Below are positions 17,626 through 26,062 of a stretch of 56,370 bases of DNA, piece by piece. Numbering within the stretch: position 1 is the stretch's first letter; every line of letters starts with the position of its first letter. The stretch is from CAYZPB01 sp964551195 (GTDB taxonomy: Bacteria > Bacillota > Bacilli > Tepidibacillales > Tepidibacillaceae). The notes under the pieces were generated by a model, which saw only the letters and a list, made by a program, of their open reading frames with translations, did no database searches and was not told the origin of the DNA. Both the position numbers and the translations under genes were made by a program. The DNA is taken from contig CAZKBI010000005.1 of NCBI GenBank assembly GCA_964551195.1, positions 1 through 56,370 of the forward strand. Direction: 5' to 3'.

Positions 17626-18516
17626 ATGTTTTCAATTTATCTAAAGGATTATCATGGCTATTTGATGATTGAGCGAAATGCCGCTCAACATACTATAACG
17701 TCATATTTGAAGGATATAGAGGATTTTGAAGGTTTTTTAGTGGTAGAAAAGATTACTGATATTAACGAAATTGAATATTTAACAATCCGAAAGTATTTAG
17801 CGACATTAAATGCAAAGGATTACTCACGCAGGACGATATCACGTAAGTTATCTAGCCTGCGCACTTTTTTTAAATTTCTGCTAAGGGAGAATCAGATCGA
17901 ATCTAATCCCTTTCAACTTGTTTCCACCCCGAAAATGGATAAAAAGCTTCCAGTTTTTATGTATGCAGAAGAGATTAACGAACTGTTAACGATGCCAGAG
18001 GAGGATACCGTGCTTGGAATAAGAGATCGTGCAATTATGGACGTGCTCTATGCTAGCGGAATTCGAGTAAGTGAAATGGTTGCACTAAACCTTTCTTCAA
18101 TCGATTTTGTCGCTGAAACTGCACTGGTCTGCGGTAAGGGAAATAAGGAGCGCTATGCGAATCTAGGTCAATATTCCCTTGACGCCTTAGCTAACTATAT
18201 CGATAATTCACGCAATAAACTAACTACAGATATTGATAATGAGGCACTTTTTCTAAATCGATACGGTAACCGACTAAGCGATCGTAGTGTTCGCAGAATG
18301 ATCGACAAATATGTTGATAAAATGGCGCTAAAGAAGAATATTACTCCACATAGCTTTCGTCATACCTTTGCAACGCATTTATTGAATAATGGTGCAGATT
18401 TAAGGGTTGTGCAAGAGCTATTGGGACATACTAACATCTCAACAACACAAATTTATACACATGTTACCAAAGAAAAGCTACAATCAGTTTACAAGGATTT
18501 TCATCCACGAGCGTAG
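17626..18516 (+). CDS. xerC: Tyrosine recombinase XerC (CodV)
   Basis: XerC, with a XerD partner, resolves chromosome dimers at dif. The 296-residue protein has the N-terminal SAM-like core-binding domain and the catalytic domain with all expected residues: Arg147, Lys171, His242 and Arg245 (HSFRH), His268 (GHTN) and nucleophile Tyr277. It is the first gene of the codVWXY cluster. The GGGAAGG SD is eight bases upstream. No att site or phage gene is nearby, so it is the housekeeping recombinase, not a phage integrase. Confidence 0.95.
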   Translation: MFSIYLKDYHGYLMIERNAAQHTITSYLKDIEDFEGFLVVEKITDINEIEYLTIRKYLATLNAKDYSRRTISRKLSSLRTFFKFLLRENQIESNPFQLVSTPKMDKKLPVFMYAEEINELLTMPEEDTVLGIRDRAIMDVLYASGIRVSEMVALNLSSIDFVAETALVCGKGNKERYANLGQYSLDALANYIDNSRNKLTTDIDNEALFLNRYGNRLSDRSVRRMIDKYVDKMALKKNITPHSFRHTFATHLLNNGADLRVVQELLGHTNISTTQIYTHVTKEKLQSVYKDFHPRA

Positions 18517-18536
18517 CAAATTAAGGAGGGTTTAGG

Positions 18537-19079
18537 ATGAGTGGGGAATTTTATGCAACAACAATTTTCGCAATCAAGCACAAAGGAGAGTGTGTCATGA
18601 TTGGCGACGGGCAAGTTACTCTCTCTAATTCAGTAATTATGAAAAAGACCGCTAAAAAAGTAAGAAGACTTTATAACGAGACGATTATAGCAGGTTTTGC
18701 TGGCTCTGTAGCTGATGCATTTTCTTTATTTGAGAAATTTGAAGGGAAACTTGAAAAGTACAGTGGAAATTTACAACGTTCTGCCGTGGAACTTGCAAAA
18801 GATTGGCGCTTAGATAAAGCATTACGTCAGCTAGAAGCACTGCTAATTGTCATGGACAAAGATAGCTTACTGCTTATTTCTGGTAGTGGTGAGGTTATTG
18901 AACCTGATGATAATGTAATAGCAATCGGTTCTGGTGGGAATTACGCTCTTAGCGCTGGACGAGCTTTAGCGCAATACGCACCTGAGTTATCTGCTAGTGA
19001 AATTGCGGAAGCTGCAATGAATATTGCAGCAGATATTTGTGTCTTTACGAATCATAATTTTACAATAGAAAAATTATAA
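18537..19079 (+). CDS. hslV: HslV/ClpQ (CodW-type) peptidase subunit with N-terminal serine
   Basis: HslV is the proteasome-like peptidase that works with the HslU ATPase. The 180-residue protein carries GDGQVTLSN, FAGSVADAFSLFEKFE and IGSGGNYALSAGRAL. The N terminus is MSGEFYATTIF, so removal of Met would expose Ser2 and not the Thr of standard HslV. This resembles B. subtilis CodW (ClpQ), which is reported to use an N-terminal Ser. No in-frame start gives a mature N-terminal Thr. AAGGAGG precedes the ATG, and hslU follows after 10 bases. Confidence 0.95.
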   Translation: MSGEFYATTIFAIKHKGECVMIGDGQVTLSNSVIMKKTAKKVRRLYNETIIAGFAGSVADAFSLFEKFEGKLEKYSGNLQRSAVELAKDWRLDKALRQLEALLIVMDKDSLLLISGSGEVIEPDDNVIAIGSGGNYALSAGRALAQYAPELSASEIAEAAMNIAADICVFTNHNFTIEKL

Positions 19080-19089
19080 GGAGCGAACA

Positions 19090-20469
19090 ATGAATAGAAT
19101 AAATTCTTTAACACCAAAAGAAATAGTAGCTGAATTAGATAAATACGTTGTCGGACAGGGTGAGGCGAAGAGATCCGTTGCAGTCGCTCTACGCAATCGT
19201 TATCGTCGCAGTTTACTTGCTGACGAGATTAAAGAAGAAATTGTACCGAAAAATATTCTAATGATCGGTCCTACTGGAGTTGGTAAAACCGAAATTGCGA
19301 GGAGATTAGCAAAGTTTGTTAACGCTCCTTTTGTTAAGGTGGAGGCAACTAAGTTTACTGAGGTAGGTTATGTTGGTCGCGACGTGGAATCAATGGTGCG
19401 CGACTTAGTTGATATTTCTATCAGGATGGTAAAAGCTGAGAAGACTGAAGCAGTTGCAGAGCAGGCGGAGAACCAGGCAAATATGCGGATTGTTGAATTA
19501 CTTGCTCCTAGCACAAAACGAGAGAAAGCTTCGAGTAACCCCTTTGATATGCTTTTTGGTAGTCAAGATGAGGAAGTGGAACTTCCAGCTGAGGATGATG
19601 GACTAAGTCAGAAAAGACGATCACTTAAGTTTCGTCTATTAAAAGGTGAACTCGAAGATGAGATGATTGAGATTGAAGTCGAAGAGAGTGCTAAGGTTCC
19701 CGATGTTTTCTCTGGCGCCGAGCAAATGGGAATAAATATGCAGGATTTATTTGGCGGTCTATTTCCAAAGAAAAAGAAAAAGCGGATGACGACTATTAGA
19801 GATGCGCGAGAATATATCAAGCAAGAGGAAGCAGAAAAACTAGTTGACATGGACGAGATTACTCATGAGGCGATTGAACGTGCTGAGCAATCTGGGATAA
19901 TTTTTATTGACGAGATTGACAAAATTGCTAGCAGAGAACATGGCCCGGATATTTCCCGCGAGGGTGTACAGCGCGATATCCTACCAATTGTTGAAGGATC
20001 GACTGTGGTTACTAAATATGGTCCAATTAAGACTGATTACATCTTGTTTATCGCTGCTGGAGCCTTCCACATGTCAAAGCCTTCAGACCTTGTGCCTGAA
20101 CTTCAAGGCAGATTCCCAATTCGTGTTGAGCTGAGCAGCTTATCTGCAGATGATTTTGTAAGAATTCTAACAGAACCGAAAAATTCGTTACTTAAACAGT
20201 ATAAGGCGCTTTTGGAAACTGAAGGTATTGAAATTGTTTTTACTGATGAAGCGATTCAGGAGATAGCGCAAATGGCTTACGAGGTTAATCAAGAGATGGA
20301 GAATATTGGTGCACGCAGATTAAGTACTTTACTGGAGAAGCTCTTAGAAGATCTATCTTTTGCCGCTTCCGACGTCACTTTAGAAACCGTTATGATCACT
20401 CCAGAATATGTTAATGAAAAACTAGAAGATCTAGTTAAGAATAGAGATTTATCACAATACATTCTGTAA
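19090..20469 (+). CDS. hslU: HslU (ClpY/CodX) AAA+ unfoldase
   Basis: HslU unfolds substrates and feeds them to HslV. The 459-residue protein has Walker A GPTGVGKT at 60-67, followed by the substrate-sensing I domain (about 110-250, rich in Glu and ending in a KKKKKR stretch), then Walker B IIFIDEIDKIA and the sensor region GRFPIRVEL. The C terminus DLSQYIL is the hydrophobic tail that docks into HslV. Order and spacing show co-expression with hslV and codY. Confidence 0.97.
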   Translation: MNRINSLTPKEIVAELDKYVVGQGEAKRSVAVALRNRYRRSLLADEIKEEIVPKNILMIGPTGVGKTEIARRLAKFVNAPFVKVEATKFTEVGYVGRDVESMVRDLVDISIRMVKAEKTEAVAEQAENQANMRIVELLAPSTKREKASSNPFDMLFGSQDEEVELPAEDDGLSQKRRSLKFRLLKGELEDEMIEIEVEESAKVPDVFSGAEQMGINMQDLFGGLFPKKKKKRMTTIRDAREYIKQEEAEKLVDMDEITHEAIERAEQSGIIFIDEIDKIASREHGPDISREGVQRDILPIVEGSTVVTKYGPIKTDYILFIAAGAFHMSKPSDLVPELQGRFPIRVELSSLSADDFVRILTEPKNSLLKQYKALLETEGIEIVFTDEAIQEIAQMAYEVNQEMENIGARRLSTLLEKLLEDLSFAASDVTLETVMITPEYVNEKLEDLVKNRDLSQYIL

Positions 20470-20487
20470 CCAAATTGGGAGGAAAAG

Positions 20488-21270
20488 ATGAATTTATTAG
20501 CTAAAACAAGGAAAATTAACTCGCGCCTACAGAAGACTGCCGGACATACTGTTGATTTCAATGAGATTACTGAAATTTTAAGTGAGGTTATTGATGCTAA
20601 TATTTTTGTTGTAAGTCCAACAGGTGAAATACTAGGATTAAAGATTGCTGAAGTTATGGATAATGAGCGTGTAATGTTAATGATCGAAGAACGTCGTTTT
20701 CCGATCGAGTACAGTTCACAGCTCTTAGAACAGGACAATACAATTTTTAATATAGGGATTGATAATCCACTGACTTCTTTTCCCGAGGAGATGAAAGAGG
20801 TCTTTGGAAATAGTTACACTGCATTAATCCCAATTATCGGCGGCGGACTGCGTGTCGGCACTTTAATTATTGGTCGATTGAATCAAGCTTTTACTGATGA
20901 GGATCTAGTATTAGGTGAGTATAGTGCAACAGTAATTGGAATGGAAATCTTGAGAGTGAAATCCGAGCAGATTGAACGAGAGACTCGTAACAGTGCAGTT
21001 GTGGATATTGCGATAAAGTCACTTTCCTATAGCGAGCTCGAAGCGGTACAACATATTTTCGAGCATCTAACAGATAAGGAAGGTTTGATAGTTGCTAGCA
21101 AAATAGCTGATGACGCTGGCATTACACGTAGTGTAATCGTTAACGCATTAAGAAAGCTTGAGAGCGCTGGCGTTATTAAAACTAGGTCCCTTGGAATGAA
21201 GGGAACCCACATTCGGGTAAATAATGATAAATTATTCCCCGAATTGCAACGTTATAAGTATAACAAGTAA
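20488..21270 (+). CDS. codY: GTP- and branched-chain-amino-acid-sensing repressor CodY
   Basis: CodY is the global nutrient regulator of low-GC Firmicutes, activated by isoleucine/valine and GTP. The 260-residue protein has the N-terminal GAF-like domain (about 1-160) and a C-terminal winged helix-turn-helix with GLIVASKIADDAGITRSVIV and the wing GMKGTHIRV. It sits directly after hslU as in B. subtilis. The flagellar/chemotaxis genes that follow codY in B. subtilis are absent, and rpsB comes next, as in Staphylococcus. I saw no convincing CodY box in this window. Confidence 0.97.
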   Translation: MNLLAKTRKINSRLQKTAGHTVDFNEITEILSEVIDANIFVVSPTGEILGLKIAEVMDNERVMLMIEERRFPIEYSSQLLEQDNTIFNIGIDNPLTSFPEEMKEVFGNSYTALIPIIGGGLRVGTLIIGRLNQAFTDEDLVLGEYSATVIGMEILRVKSEQIERETRNSAVVDIAIKSLSYSELEAVQHIFEHLTDKEGLIVASKIADDAGITRSVIVNALRKLESAGVIKTRSLGMKGTHIRVNNDKLFPELQRYKYNK

Positions 21271-21282
21271 GCTCACTGCTTC

Positions 21283-21311
21283 TTGCAAATGCTACTTATT
21301 TGTGTTATATT
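21283..21311 (+). promoter_or_regulatory. Extended -10 promoter for rpsB-tsf
   Basis: TTGCAA (21283-21288) is followed after 17 bases by TATATT (21306-21311), with TG one base upstream. Transcription would start near 21318 and give a leader of about 100 bases before rpsB. Confidence 0.65.
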
Positions 21312-21347
21312 GTTATGGTGAAAAAACACACATTAAGGGATTTAATT

Positions 21348-21410
21348 ATGGTGCTGGAAACAGTCGTAATTAATAGTGAACTTAATGGAGGAAAAACCAA
21401 AGGGAGGTGA
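21348..21410 (+). CDS. Possible 20-residue upstream ORF in the rpsB leader
   Basis: An ATG at 21348 has an AAGGGA SD (21335-21340) seven bases upstream and opens a 20-codon frame encoding MVLETVVINSELNGGKTKGR. Its TGA (21408-21410) is the end of the rpsB SD (AGGGAGGTGA), six bases before the rpsB ATG. A ribosome ending here would sit on the rpsB start region. The elements are visible. Translation and function are inference, and I do not recognise the peptide. Confidence 0.4.
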   Translation: MVLETVVINSELNGGKTKGR

Positions 21411-21415
21411 AAGAT

Positions 21416-22348
21416 ATGGCAATTATCTCTATGAAACAGTTGTTAGAGGCGGGTGTACATTTTGGGCACCAAACTCGACGCTGGAACCCTAAGATGGAAC
21501 GCTATATCTTTACAGAAAGAAACGGTATTTATATTATTGATTTACAGAAGACGGTTAAAAAAGTTGATGAGGCTTATAACTTCATAAAAGAAGTATCAGC
21601 TTCAGGCAAATCAGTTCTATTTGTTGGTACTAAGAAACAAGCACAAGAGGCAGTAAGAGAGGAAGCAATTCGTTCTGACAGCTTCTTTATTAATCAGAGA
21701 TGGCTTGGAGGTACTTTAACTAACTACGAGACGATCCAAAAGTCAATTACACGCTTAAAAGAACTTGAGGTCATGGAATCTAAAGGAGTCTTTGAAGTCT
21801 TACCTAAAAAAGAAGTTATTCTTTTAAAGAAAGAAATGGAAAGGCTAGAAAAATTCCTTGGTGGAATCAAAGAAATGAAGAGGCTACCAGGAGCTTTATT
21901 TGTAATTGATCCGCGGAAAGAAAGAATTGCTGTTGCTGAGGCACGCAAATTAAAAATTCCGATTGTTGCAATTGTTGATACTAACTGTGATCCTGATGAG
22001 ATTGACTACGTAATACCTGGAAACGATGACGCTATTAGAGCAATTAAATTAATTACAGGAAAAATGGCTGATGCAGTTATTGAAGGCAGAGAAGGCGAAG
22101 CAGACGGAGAAGAAGTTAAAAAGGCTGAGAAGACAGAACCTAAGGTTGTTAAAGCTGTTAAATCTGAAAAAGCCGATGTAGCTGTAGAAGAAGTTGCTAA
22201 AGAAGAAGTAAAAGAAGTTGTTGCTCAAGAGGCTATTGTTGAGGAAGTCGAACCAGAAAAAGAAGTTGAACCAGAAAAAGAAGTCGAACCAGAAAAAGAT
22301 TTAGAATCGACTGTTGTGGCGGTTGAAGAAACAATCGAAAAGGCTTAA
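21416..22348 (+). CDS. rpsB: 30S ribosomal protein S2 with long acidic/basic C-terminal extension
   Basis: S2 is essential for 30S function and binds S1-type proteins and mRNA near the exit. The first about 230 residues are a normal S2: MKQLLEAGVHFGHQTRRWNPKM, QRWLGGTLTNYETI, IVDTNCDPDEIDYVIPGNDD. The remaining roughly 80 residues are a low-complexity Glu/Lys/Val tail, ending with three exact EVEPEK units, making it 310 residues against about 245 usually. I chose ATG 21416 (six bases after AGGGAGGTG) over a GTG nine bases upstream that overlaps the SD. Confidence 0.97.
   Translation: MAIISMKQLLEAGVHFGHQTRRWNPKMERYIFTERNGIYIIDLQKTVKKVDEAYNFIKEVSASGKSVLFVGTKKQAQEAVREEAIRSDSFFINQRWLGGTLTNYETIQKSITRLKELEVMESKGVFEVLPKKEVILLKKEMERLEKFLGGIKEMKRLPGALFVIDPRKERIAVAEARKLKIPIVAIVDTNCDPDEIDYVIPGNDDAIRAIKLITGKMADAVIEGREGEADGEEVKKAEKTEPKVVKAVKSEKADVAVEEVAKEEVKEVVAQEAIVEEVEPEKEVEPEKEVEPEKDLESTVVAVEETIEKA
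22244..22297 (+). repeat. Three 18-base tandem repeats in rpsB
   Basis: Units start at 22244, 22262 and 22280. They differ only at one silent base (GTC or GTT) and each encodes EVEPEK. The near-identity suggests recent expansion by slippage or unequal recombination, so copy number may vary between strains. Confidence 0.9.
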
Positions 22349-22359
22349 AAACATTGACT

Positions 22360-22403
22360 AAAAATAGGTGAGTTTTGAGCAATTGGCTCACCACCTATTT
22401 TTT
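22360..22403 (+). terminator. Terminator/attenuator between rpsB and tsf
   Basis: AAAAATAGGT (22360-22369) pairs with ACCTATTTTT (from 22393), with an inner TGAGC/GCTCA hairpin and a final run of T. Since tsf has no obvious promoter of its own, partial read-through may set the S2 to EF-Ts ratio. Confidence 0.65.
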
Positions 22404-22452
22404 ATAGAAGTTTAAATTTAATTTGATAACTGATTATAAAGGAGGCAGGCAA

Positions 22453-23103
22453 ATGGAAATTAGTGCTGCATTAGTTAAGGAGTTACGTGAAAAAACTGGT
22501 GTTGGTATGATGGAATGCAAAAAAGCTCTTATCGAAGCAAAAGGTGATATCGACAAAGCGGTTGACATCTTACGTGAAAGAGGAGTCGAATTAGCTAACA
22601 AGAAGGCCGGTAGAATTGCTAGCGAGGGACTTGTTGAATCATATATACATGGTGAAGGAAGAATCGGAGTATTAGTTGAGGTAAATTGCGAAACTGATTT
22701 TGTAACAAAAACAGATGAATTTAAAAACTTTGTAAAAGATGTTGCTATGCATATTGCTGCAACAAATCCGATTTATGTTAGTAGAGACGAAGTTCCAGAA
22801 GAGGTAGTTCAGAAGGAACGCGATATCCTACGACAACAGGCACTAAATGAGGGTAAACCGGAGAAGATCGTTGAAAAGATGGTTGAGGGACGAGTTGATA
22901 AGTTTTATAAAGATGTTTGTCTACTCGAACAGCCATTTATCAAGGATACCGATATATCAGTTGAAGACCTATTGAAAGAAAAGATTGCAAAAATCGGCGA
23001 GAATATGAATATTAGACGTTTTGCAAGGTTCCAACTGGGTGAAGGATTAGAGAAGAAGAGCTGCGACTTTGCTGCAGAGGTACAAGCTCAGACTAATGCA
23101 TAG
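22453..23103 (+). CDS. tsf: Translation elongation factor Ts (short form)
   Basis: EF-Ts exchanges GDP for GTP on EF-Tu. The 216-residue protein has the UBA-like N terminus (LVKELREKTGVGMMECKKAL), the core with EVNCETDFVTKTDEF, and the C-terminal LLEQPFIKD and RRFARFQLGEG. It is about 75 residues shorter than the B. subtilis protein and matches the short forms of many Clostridia and of Thermus, which lack part of the dimer-forming region. ATG 22453 follows AAAGGAGGC. A GTG/TTG-type start 30 bases upstream is not supported. Confidence 0.97.
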   Translation: MEISAALVKELREKTGVGMMECKKALIEAKGDIDKAVDILRERGVELANKKAGRIASEGLVESYIHGEGRIGVLVEVNCETDFVTKTDEFKNFVKDVAMHIAATNPIYVSRDEVPEEVVQKERDILRQQALNEGKPEKIVEKMVEGRVDKFYKDVCLLEQPFIKDTDISVEDLLKEKIAKIGENMNIRRFARFQLGEGLEKKSCDFAAEVQAQTNA

Positions 23104-23105
23104 AT

Positions 23106-23153
23106 TTGAGTTAAAAAATGGGAACACTTTCTGTGTTCCTGTTTTTAACTCAA
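23106..23153 (+). terminator. Strong intrinsic terminator after tsf
   Basis: TTGAGTTAAAAA (23106 on) pairs with TTTTTAACTCAA (to 23153), with an upper GGAACAC/GTGTTCC stem and a TTTCT loop. It is symmetrical enough to act in both directions, but no gene lies on the other strand. pyrH follows 31 bases later. Confidence 0.8.
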
Positions 23154-23184
23154 GTCAATTAACTGTAATGGAGGTTTAAGTGAT

Positions 23185-23913
23185 ATGATACAAACAAGAT
23201 ATAAGAGAGTCATTCTAAAACTAAGTGGCGAAGCGTTAGCTGGAGATGTTGGTCACGGCATTGATCCGCGGGTTATCTCTTCCATTGCATATCAAATTAA
23301 AGAGATTGTTGAGATGGGTGTAGAAGTCGGAATAGTAGTCGGTGGCGGTAATATCTGGCGCGGCGTAGCAGGAAGTTCAGAGGGAATGGATCGGGCGACG
23401 GCTGATTATATGGGGATGCTTGCAACCGTTATTAATGGATTAGCCCTACAAGATTCTTTAGAAAATATTGACGTCCCAACAAGATTACAGACCTCAATCG
23501 AGATGCGGCAGGTTGCTGAGCCTTACATAAGACGTCGAGCAATTCGTCATCTGGAGAAGAAGCGTGTAGTCATTTTTGCGGCTGGCACCGGCAATCCTTA
23601 TTTTTCAACCGATACTGCTGCTGCATTGCGGGCTGCTGAGATTGAAGCTGAGGTCATTTTAATGGCTAAAAATAAAACTGAGGGCGTTTATTCATGTGAT
23701 CCCTTACTAGACGAAAAGGCAATAATGTATGAGACCTTAACATATCTAGAAGTTATACAGAATGGACTTGGTGTTATGGATTCAACGGCTTCATCTCTCA
23801 GTATGGATAATCAGATACCGATGATTGTATTTAATATTTCTAAGGAAGGAAATATTAAGAAAGTAATATGTGGTGAAAAAATAGGTACAATAATAGGAGG
23901 GGGAGTAAGATGA
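23185..23913 (+). CDS. pyrH: UMP kinase
   Basis: PyrH phosphorylates UMP to UDP, feeding RNA and cell-wall nucleotide-sugar synthesis. It is a hexameric amino-acid-kinase-fold enzyme. The 242 residues show VILKLSGEALAG, VGIVVGGGNIWRG, DYMGMLATVINGLAL and FAAGTGNPYFSTDTAAALRA. GGAGG lies ten bases before the ATG. It overlaps frr by four bases (ATGA), so both are co-translated. Confidence 0.98.
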   Translation: MIQTRYKRVILKLSGEALAGDVGHGIDPRVISSIAYQIKEIVEMGVEVGIVVGGGNIWRGVAGSSEGMDRATADYMGMLATVINGLALQDSLENIDVPTRLQTSIEMRQVAEPYIRRRAIRHLEKKRVVIFAAGTGNPYFSTDTAAALRAAEIEAEVILMAKNKTEGVYSCDPLLDEKAIMYETLTYLEVIQNGLGVMDSTASSLSMDNQIPMIVFNISKEGNIKKVICGEKIGTIIGGGVR

Positions 23914-24467
23914 ATAGTCAAATTATAGACGAGATGTCCGGGAGAATGGAAAAGGCGATTGATTCCTTAAGACGAGATCTCGCGTCAATCCGTACGGGCC
24001 GAGCTAATGCATCTTTGCTAGATACAATCAGTTTTGAATATTATGGAGTTATAACTCCATTAAAGCAAGCCGCTAACATTTCAACGCCAGATGTGCGTAC
24101 TATTTCGATTCAACCATGGGATAAGAACACGCTTGCAGAGATTGAAAAGGCTATCCAAAGATCGGATTTAGGCCTTACTCCAAACAATGATGGGTCAATT
24201 ATTAGATTAAACATCCCGATGCTGACAGAGGAAAGACGTAAGGAACTTTCTAAAATCGCTAAAAGAATGGGTGAAGACGGCAAAGTTGCTATTCGAAATA
24301 TTCGTCGTGATGTGAATGAAGAGTTGAAGAAACAAGAGAAAGATAAAATTATCTCTGAAGATGATTCTCATCGTACGTTTGACGAAATTCAGAAGGTTAC
24401 TGATAAATTCATTGCCAAGATTGACGAGATCACAGATCATAAAGAGCAAGAAATAATGGAAGTATAG
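23910..24467 (+). CDS. frr: Ribosome recycling factor
   Basis: RRF splits post-termination ribosomes together with EF-G. The 185-residue tRNA-shaped protein shows LASIRTGRANASLLD, VRTISIQPWDKNTLAEIEKA and LTEERRKELSKIAKRMGED. Its start overlaps the pyrH stop, with GGAGGGGG just upstream. uppS follows after 32 bases. Confidence 0.98.
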   Translation: MNSQIIDEMSGRMEKAIDSLRRDLASIRTGRANASLLDTISFEYYGVITPLKQAANISTPDVRTISIQPWDKNTLAEIEKAIQRSDLGLTPNNDGSIIRLNIPMLTEERRKELSKIAKRMGEDGKVAIRNIRRDVNEELKKQEKDKIISEDDSHRTFDEIQKVTDKFIAKIDEITDHKEQEIMEV

Positions 24468-24499
24468 TCTGGTCATAACACACGGAGGCGCTTATATTG

Positions 24500-25249
24500 A
24501 TGGGAAAGACGAAAGAGGAATCAAATTCCGACAAGCCTATAATTGATTATACGAGAATCCCGAAGCATGTAGCCATCATTATGGACGGAAATGGCAGATG
24601 GGCAAAAACGCGAGGTCTTCCTAGAATTGATGGTCATAAAGCTGGAATGAACACCGTAATTGAAATAGCAAAAGCTGCCAACGCACTAGGTGTTAATATA
24701 GTGACTTTCTTTGCGTTTTCTACAGATAATTGGAAACGACCTGAACACGAAGTAAAATTTCTGATGAGTCTGCCGACGCAATTTCTAATTGAGAATTTAG
24801 ACGAAATAATTGCTAACAATCTGCAGGTTCAGGTTATGGGTAATTATAGGAGTTTACCAAAACATACAGTTGAAGCTATTGCTACTGCAACAGCTAAGAC
24901 AGAATGTAATACTGGTACTATTCTAAATTTTGCATTAAATTATGGTGGTCGAACAGAAATAGTTGATGCAATCAAAACCATTCATCAAGAATTGATCACA
25001 AATGAAATTAAACTTGATGATTTAAACGAAAATATGTTTTCGGATTATCTAGCAACTGCTAGTTACCCCGATCCAGAACTATTGATTAGAACAAGCGGAG
25101 AATTAAGGCTTAGTAATTTTTTGATTTGGCAACTCGCCTATGCGGAACTCTGGTTTACGCAAGTATATTGGCCGGATTTCACGCCAGAGTTATTCGGAAA
25201 GGCTATATTTGAGTATCAACAACGAAGCAGAAGATTTGGTGGCATATAA
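24500..25249 (+). CDS. uppS: Undecaprenyl diphosphate synthase
   Basis: UppS extends farnesyl diphosphate with isopentenyl units in cis to make the C55 lipid carrier for peptidoglycan and other glycans. The roughly 249-residue protein has IIMDGNGRWAK with catalytic Asp29, GHKAGMNTV, FAFSTDNWKRP and the C-terminal LLIRTSGELRLSNFLIWQ. The SD GGAGG (24484-24488) is 11 bases from ATG 24500 and 8 from a TTG at 24497, so the first residue is uncertain. It leads the lipid-precursor group uppS-cdsA-dxr-rseP-ispG. Confidence 0.97.
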   Translation: MGKTKEESNSDKPIIDYTRIPKHVAIIMDGNGRWAKTRGLPRIDGHKAGMNTVIEIAKAANALGVNIVTFFAFSTDNWKRPEHEVKFLMSLPTQFLIENLDEIIANNLQVQVMGNYRSLPKHTVEAIATATAKTECNTGTILNFALNYGGRTEIVDAIKTIHQELITNEIKLDDLNENMFSDYLATASYPDPELLIRTSGELRLSNFLIWQLAYAELWFTQVYWPDFTPELFGKAIFEYQQRSRRFGGI

Positions 25250-25263
25250 AAAGGAGTGACGAC

Positions 25264-26043
25264 ATGAAGAATCGAATTATTACTGCTCTACTAGGCGCAG
25301 CTCTTTTTTTATCACTACTTTTAATTGGCGGACTCTCATTTTCAATTTTCATTTTTTTAATTGCAGCGATTGGTTACTACGAATACATACGTATGCATAA
25401 ACTTAGAATATTATCAATTGAGAGTGTATGGGGACTACTTGCCCTTGCACTAATCTTTGTTGATAATATTTTTTTGGGAAATGTATACTCATTTGCAATT
25501 CTTTTAGTTATGATTGTCGGTTACTTTTTTATTCTGCTCATTACGAAAAACCATATAAACTTTGATACAATTTCTTATATAAGTTTAGGCGTTATTTATT
25601 TGGCATTTGGTTTTGTTGCAATGCTGGAAGTGCGTGCTATGGAAGATGGGTTATTGCTAATCCTCTTCATTTTAGCAGTTACTTGGGGTACAGACATCGG
25701 TGCTTTTTTTGTAGGGAGTAGACTTGGGAAAAAACGACTTGCTCCTGCAATTAGTCCGAAGAAGTCAATAGAAGGTGCTTTAGGCGGAATCTTTTTTGCC
25801 TTTATCATCTCACTATGTTTCAGTTTGGTATTTACAGGAACAAATATTTTAATAATTATTTTACTCGCTATCATCATTTCAATTATTGGTCAAAGTGGCG
25901 ACTTAATCGAGTCGGCTTTAAAACGTTTGAAAGAGGTTAAGGATTCAGGCAATCTACTTCCTGGTCATGGTGGAATACTGGATCGTTTTGATAGCCTAAT
26001 CTTAATATTTTTTGTAATCTATATAGTGCTTTTATTTATTTAA
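25264..26043 (+). CDS. cdsA: Phosphatidate cytidylyltransferase
   Basis: CdsA makes CDP-diacylglycerol from phosphatidic acid and CTP, the branch point of phospholipid synthesis. The 259-residue protein is almost wholly membrane helices (about seven to eight hydrophobic segments). It ends with the CDP-alcohol signature, seen as LAPAISPKKSIEGALGG, then SQ-type GQSGDLIESALKRLKEVKDSG and GHGGILDRFDSL. It sits between uppS and dxr, the normal order. Confidence 0.97.
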   Translation: MKNRIITALLGAALFLSLLLIGGLSFSIFIFLIAAIGYYEYIRMHKLRILSIESVWGLLALALIFVDNIFLGNVYSFAILLVMIVGYFFILLITKNHINFDTISYISLGVIYLAFGFVAMLEVRAMEDGLLLILFILAVTWGTDIGAFFVGSRLGKKRLAPAISPKKSIEGALGGIFFAFIISLCFSLVFTGTNILIIILLAIIISIIGQSGDLIESALKRLKEVKDSGNLLPGHGGILDRFDSLILIFFVIYIVLLFI

Positions 26044-26062
26044 TTATATAAGGATGATAAAA

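Noticed and set aside
17626..18516. Tyrosine recombinase as a sign of an integrated element
   Set aside because: Gene order (codV of codVWXY) and full synteny on both sides identify it as chromosomal XerC. There are no att-like repeats or cargo genes.
22244..22297. Direct repeats as a possible CRISPR or variable repeat array
   Set aside because: The units are contiguous, have no spacers, and encode an in-frame EVEPEK repeat in S2.
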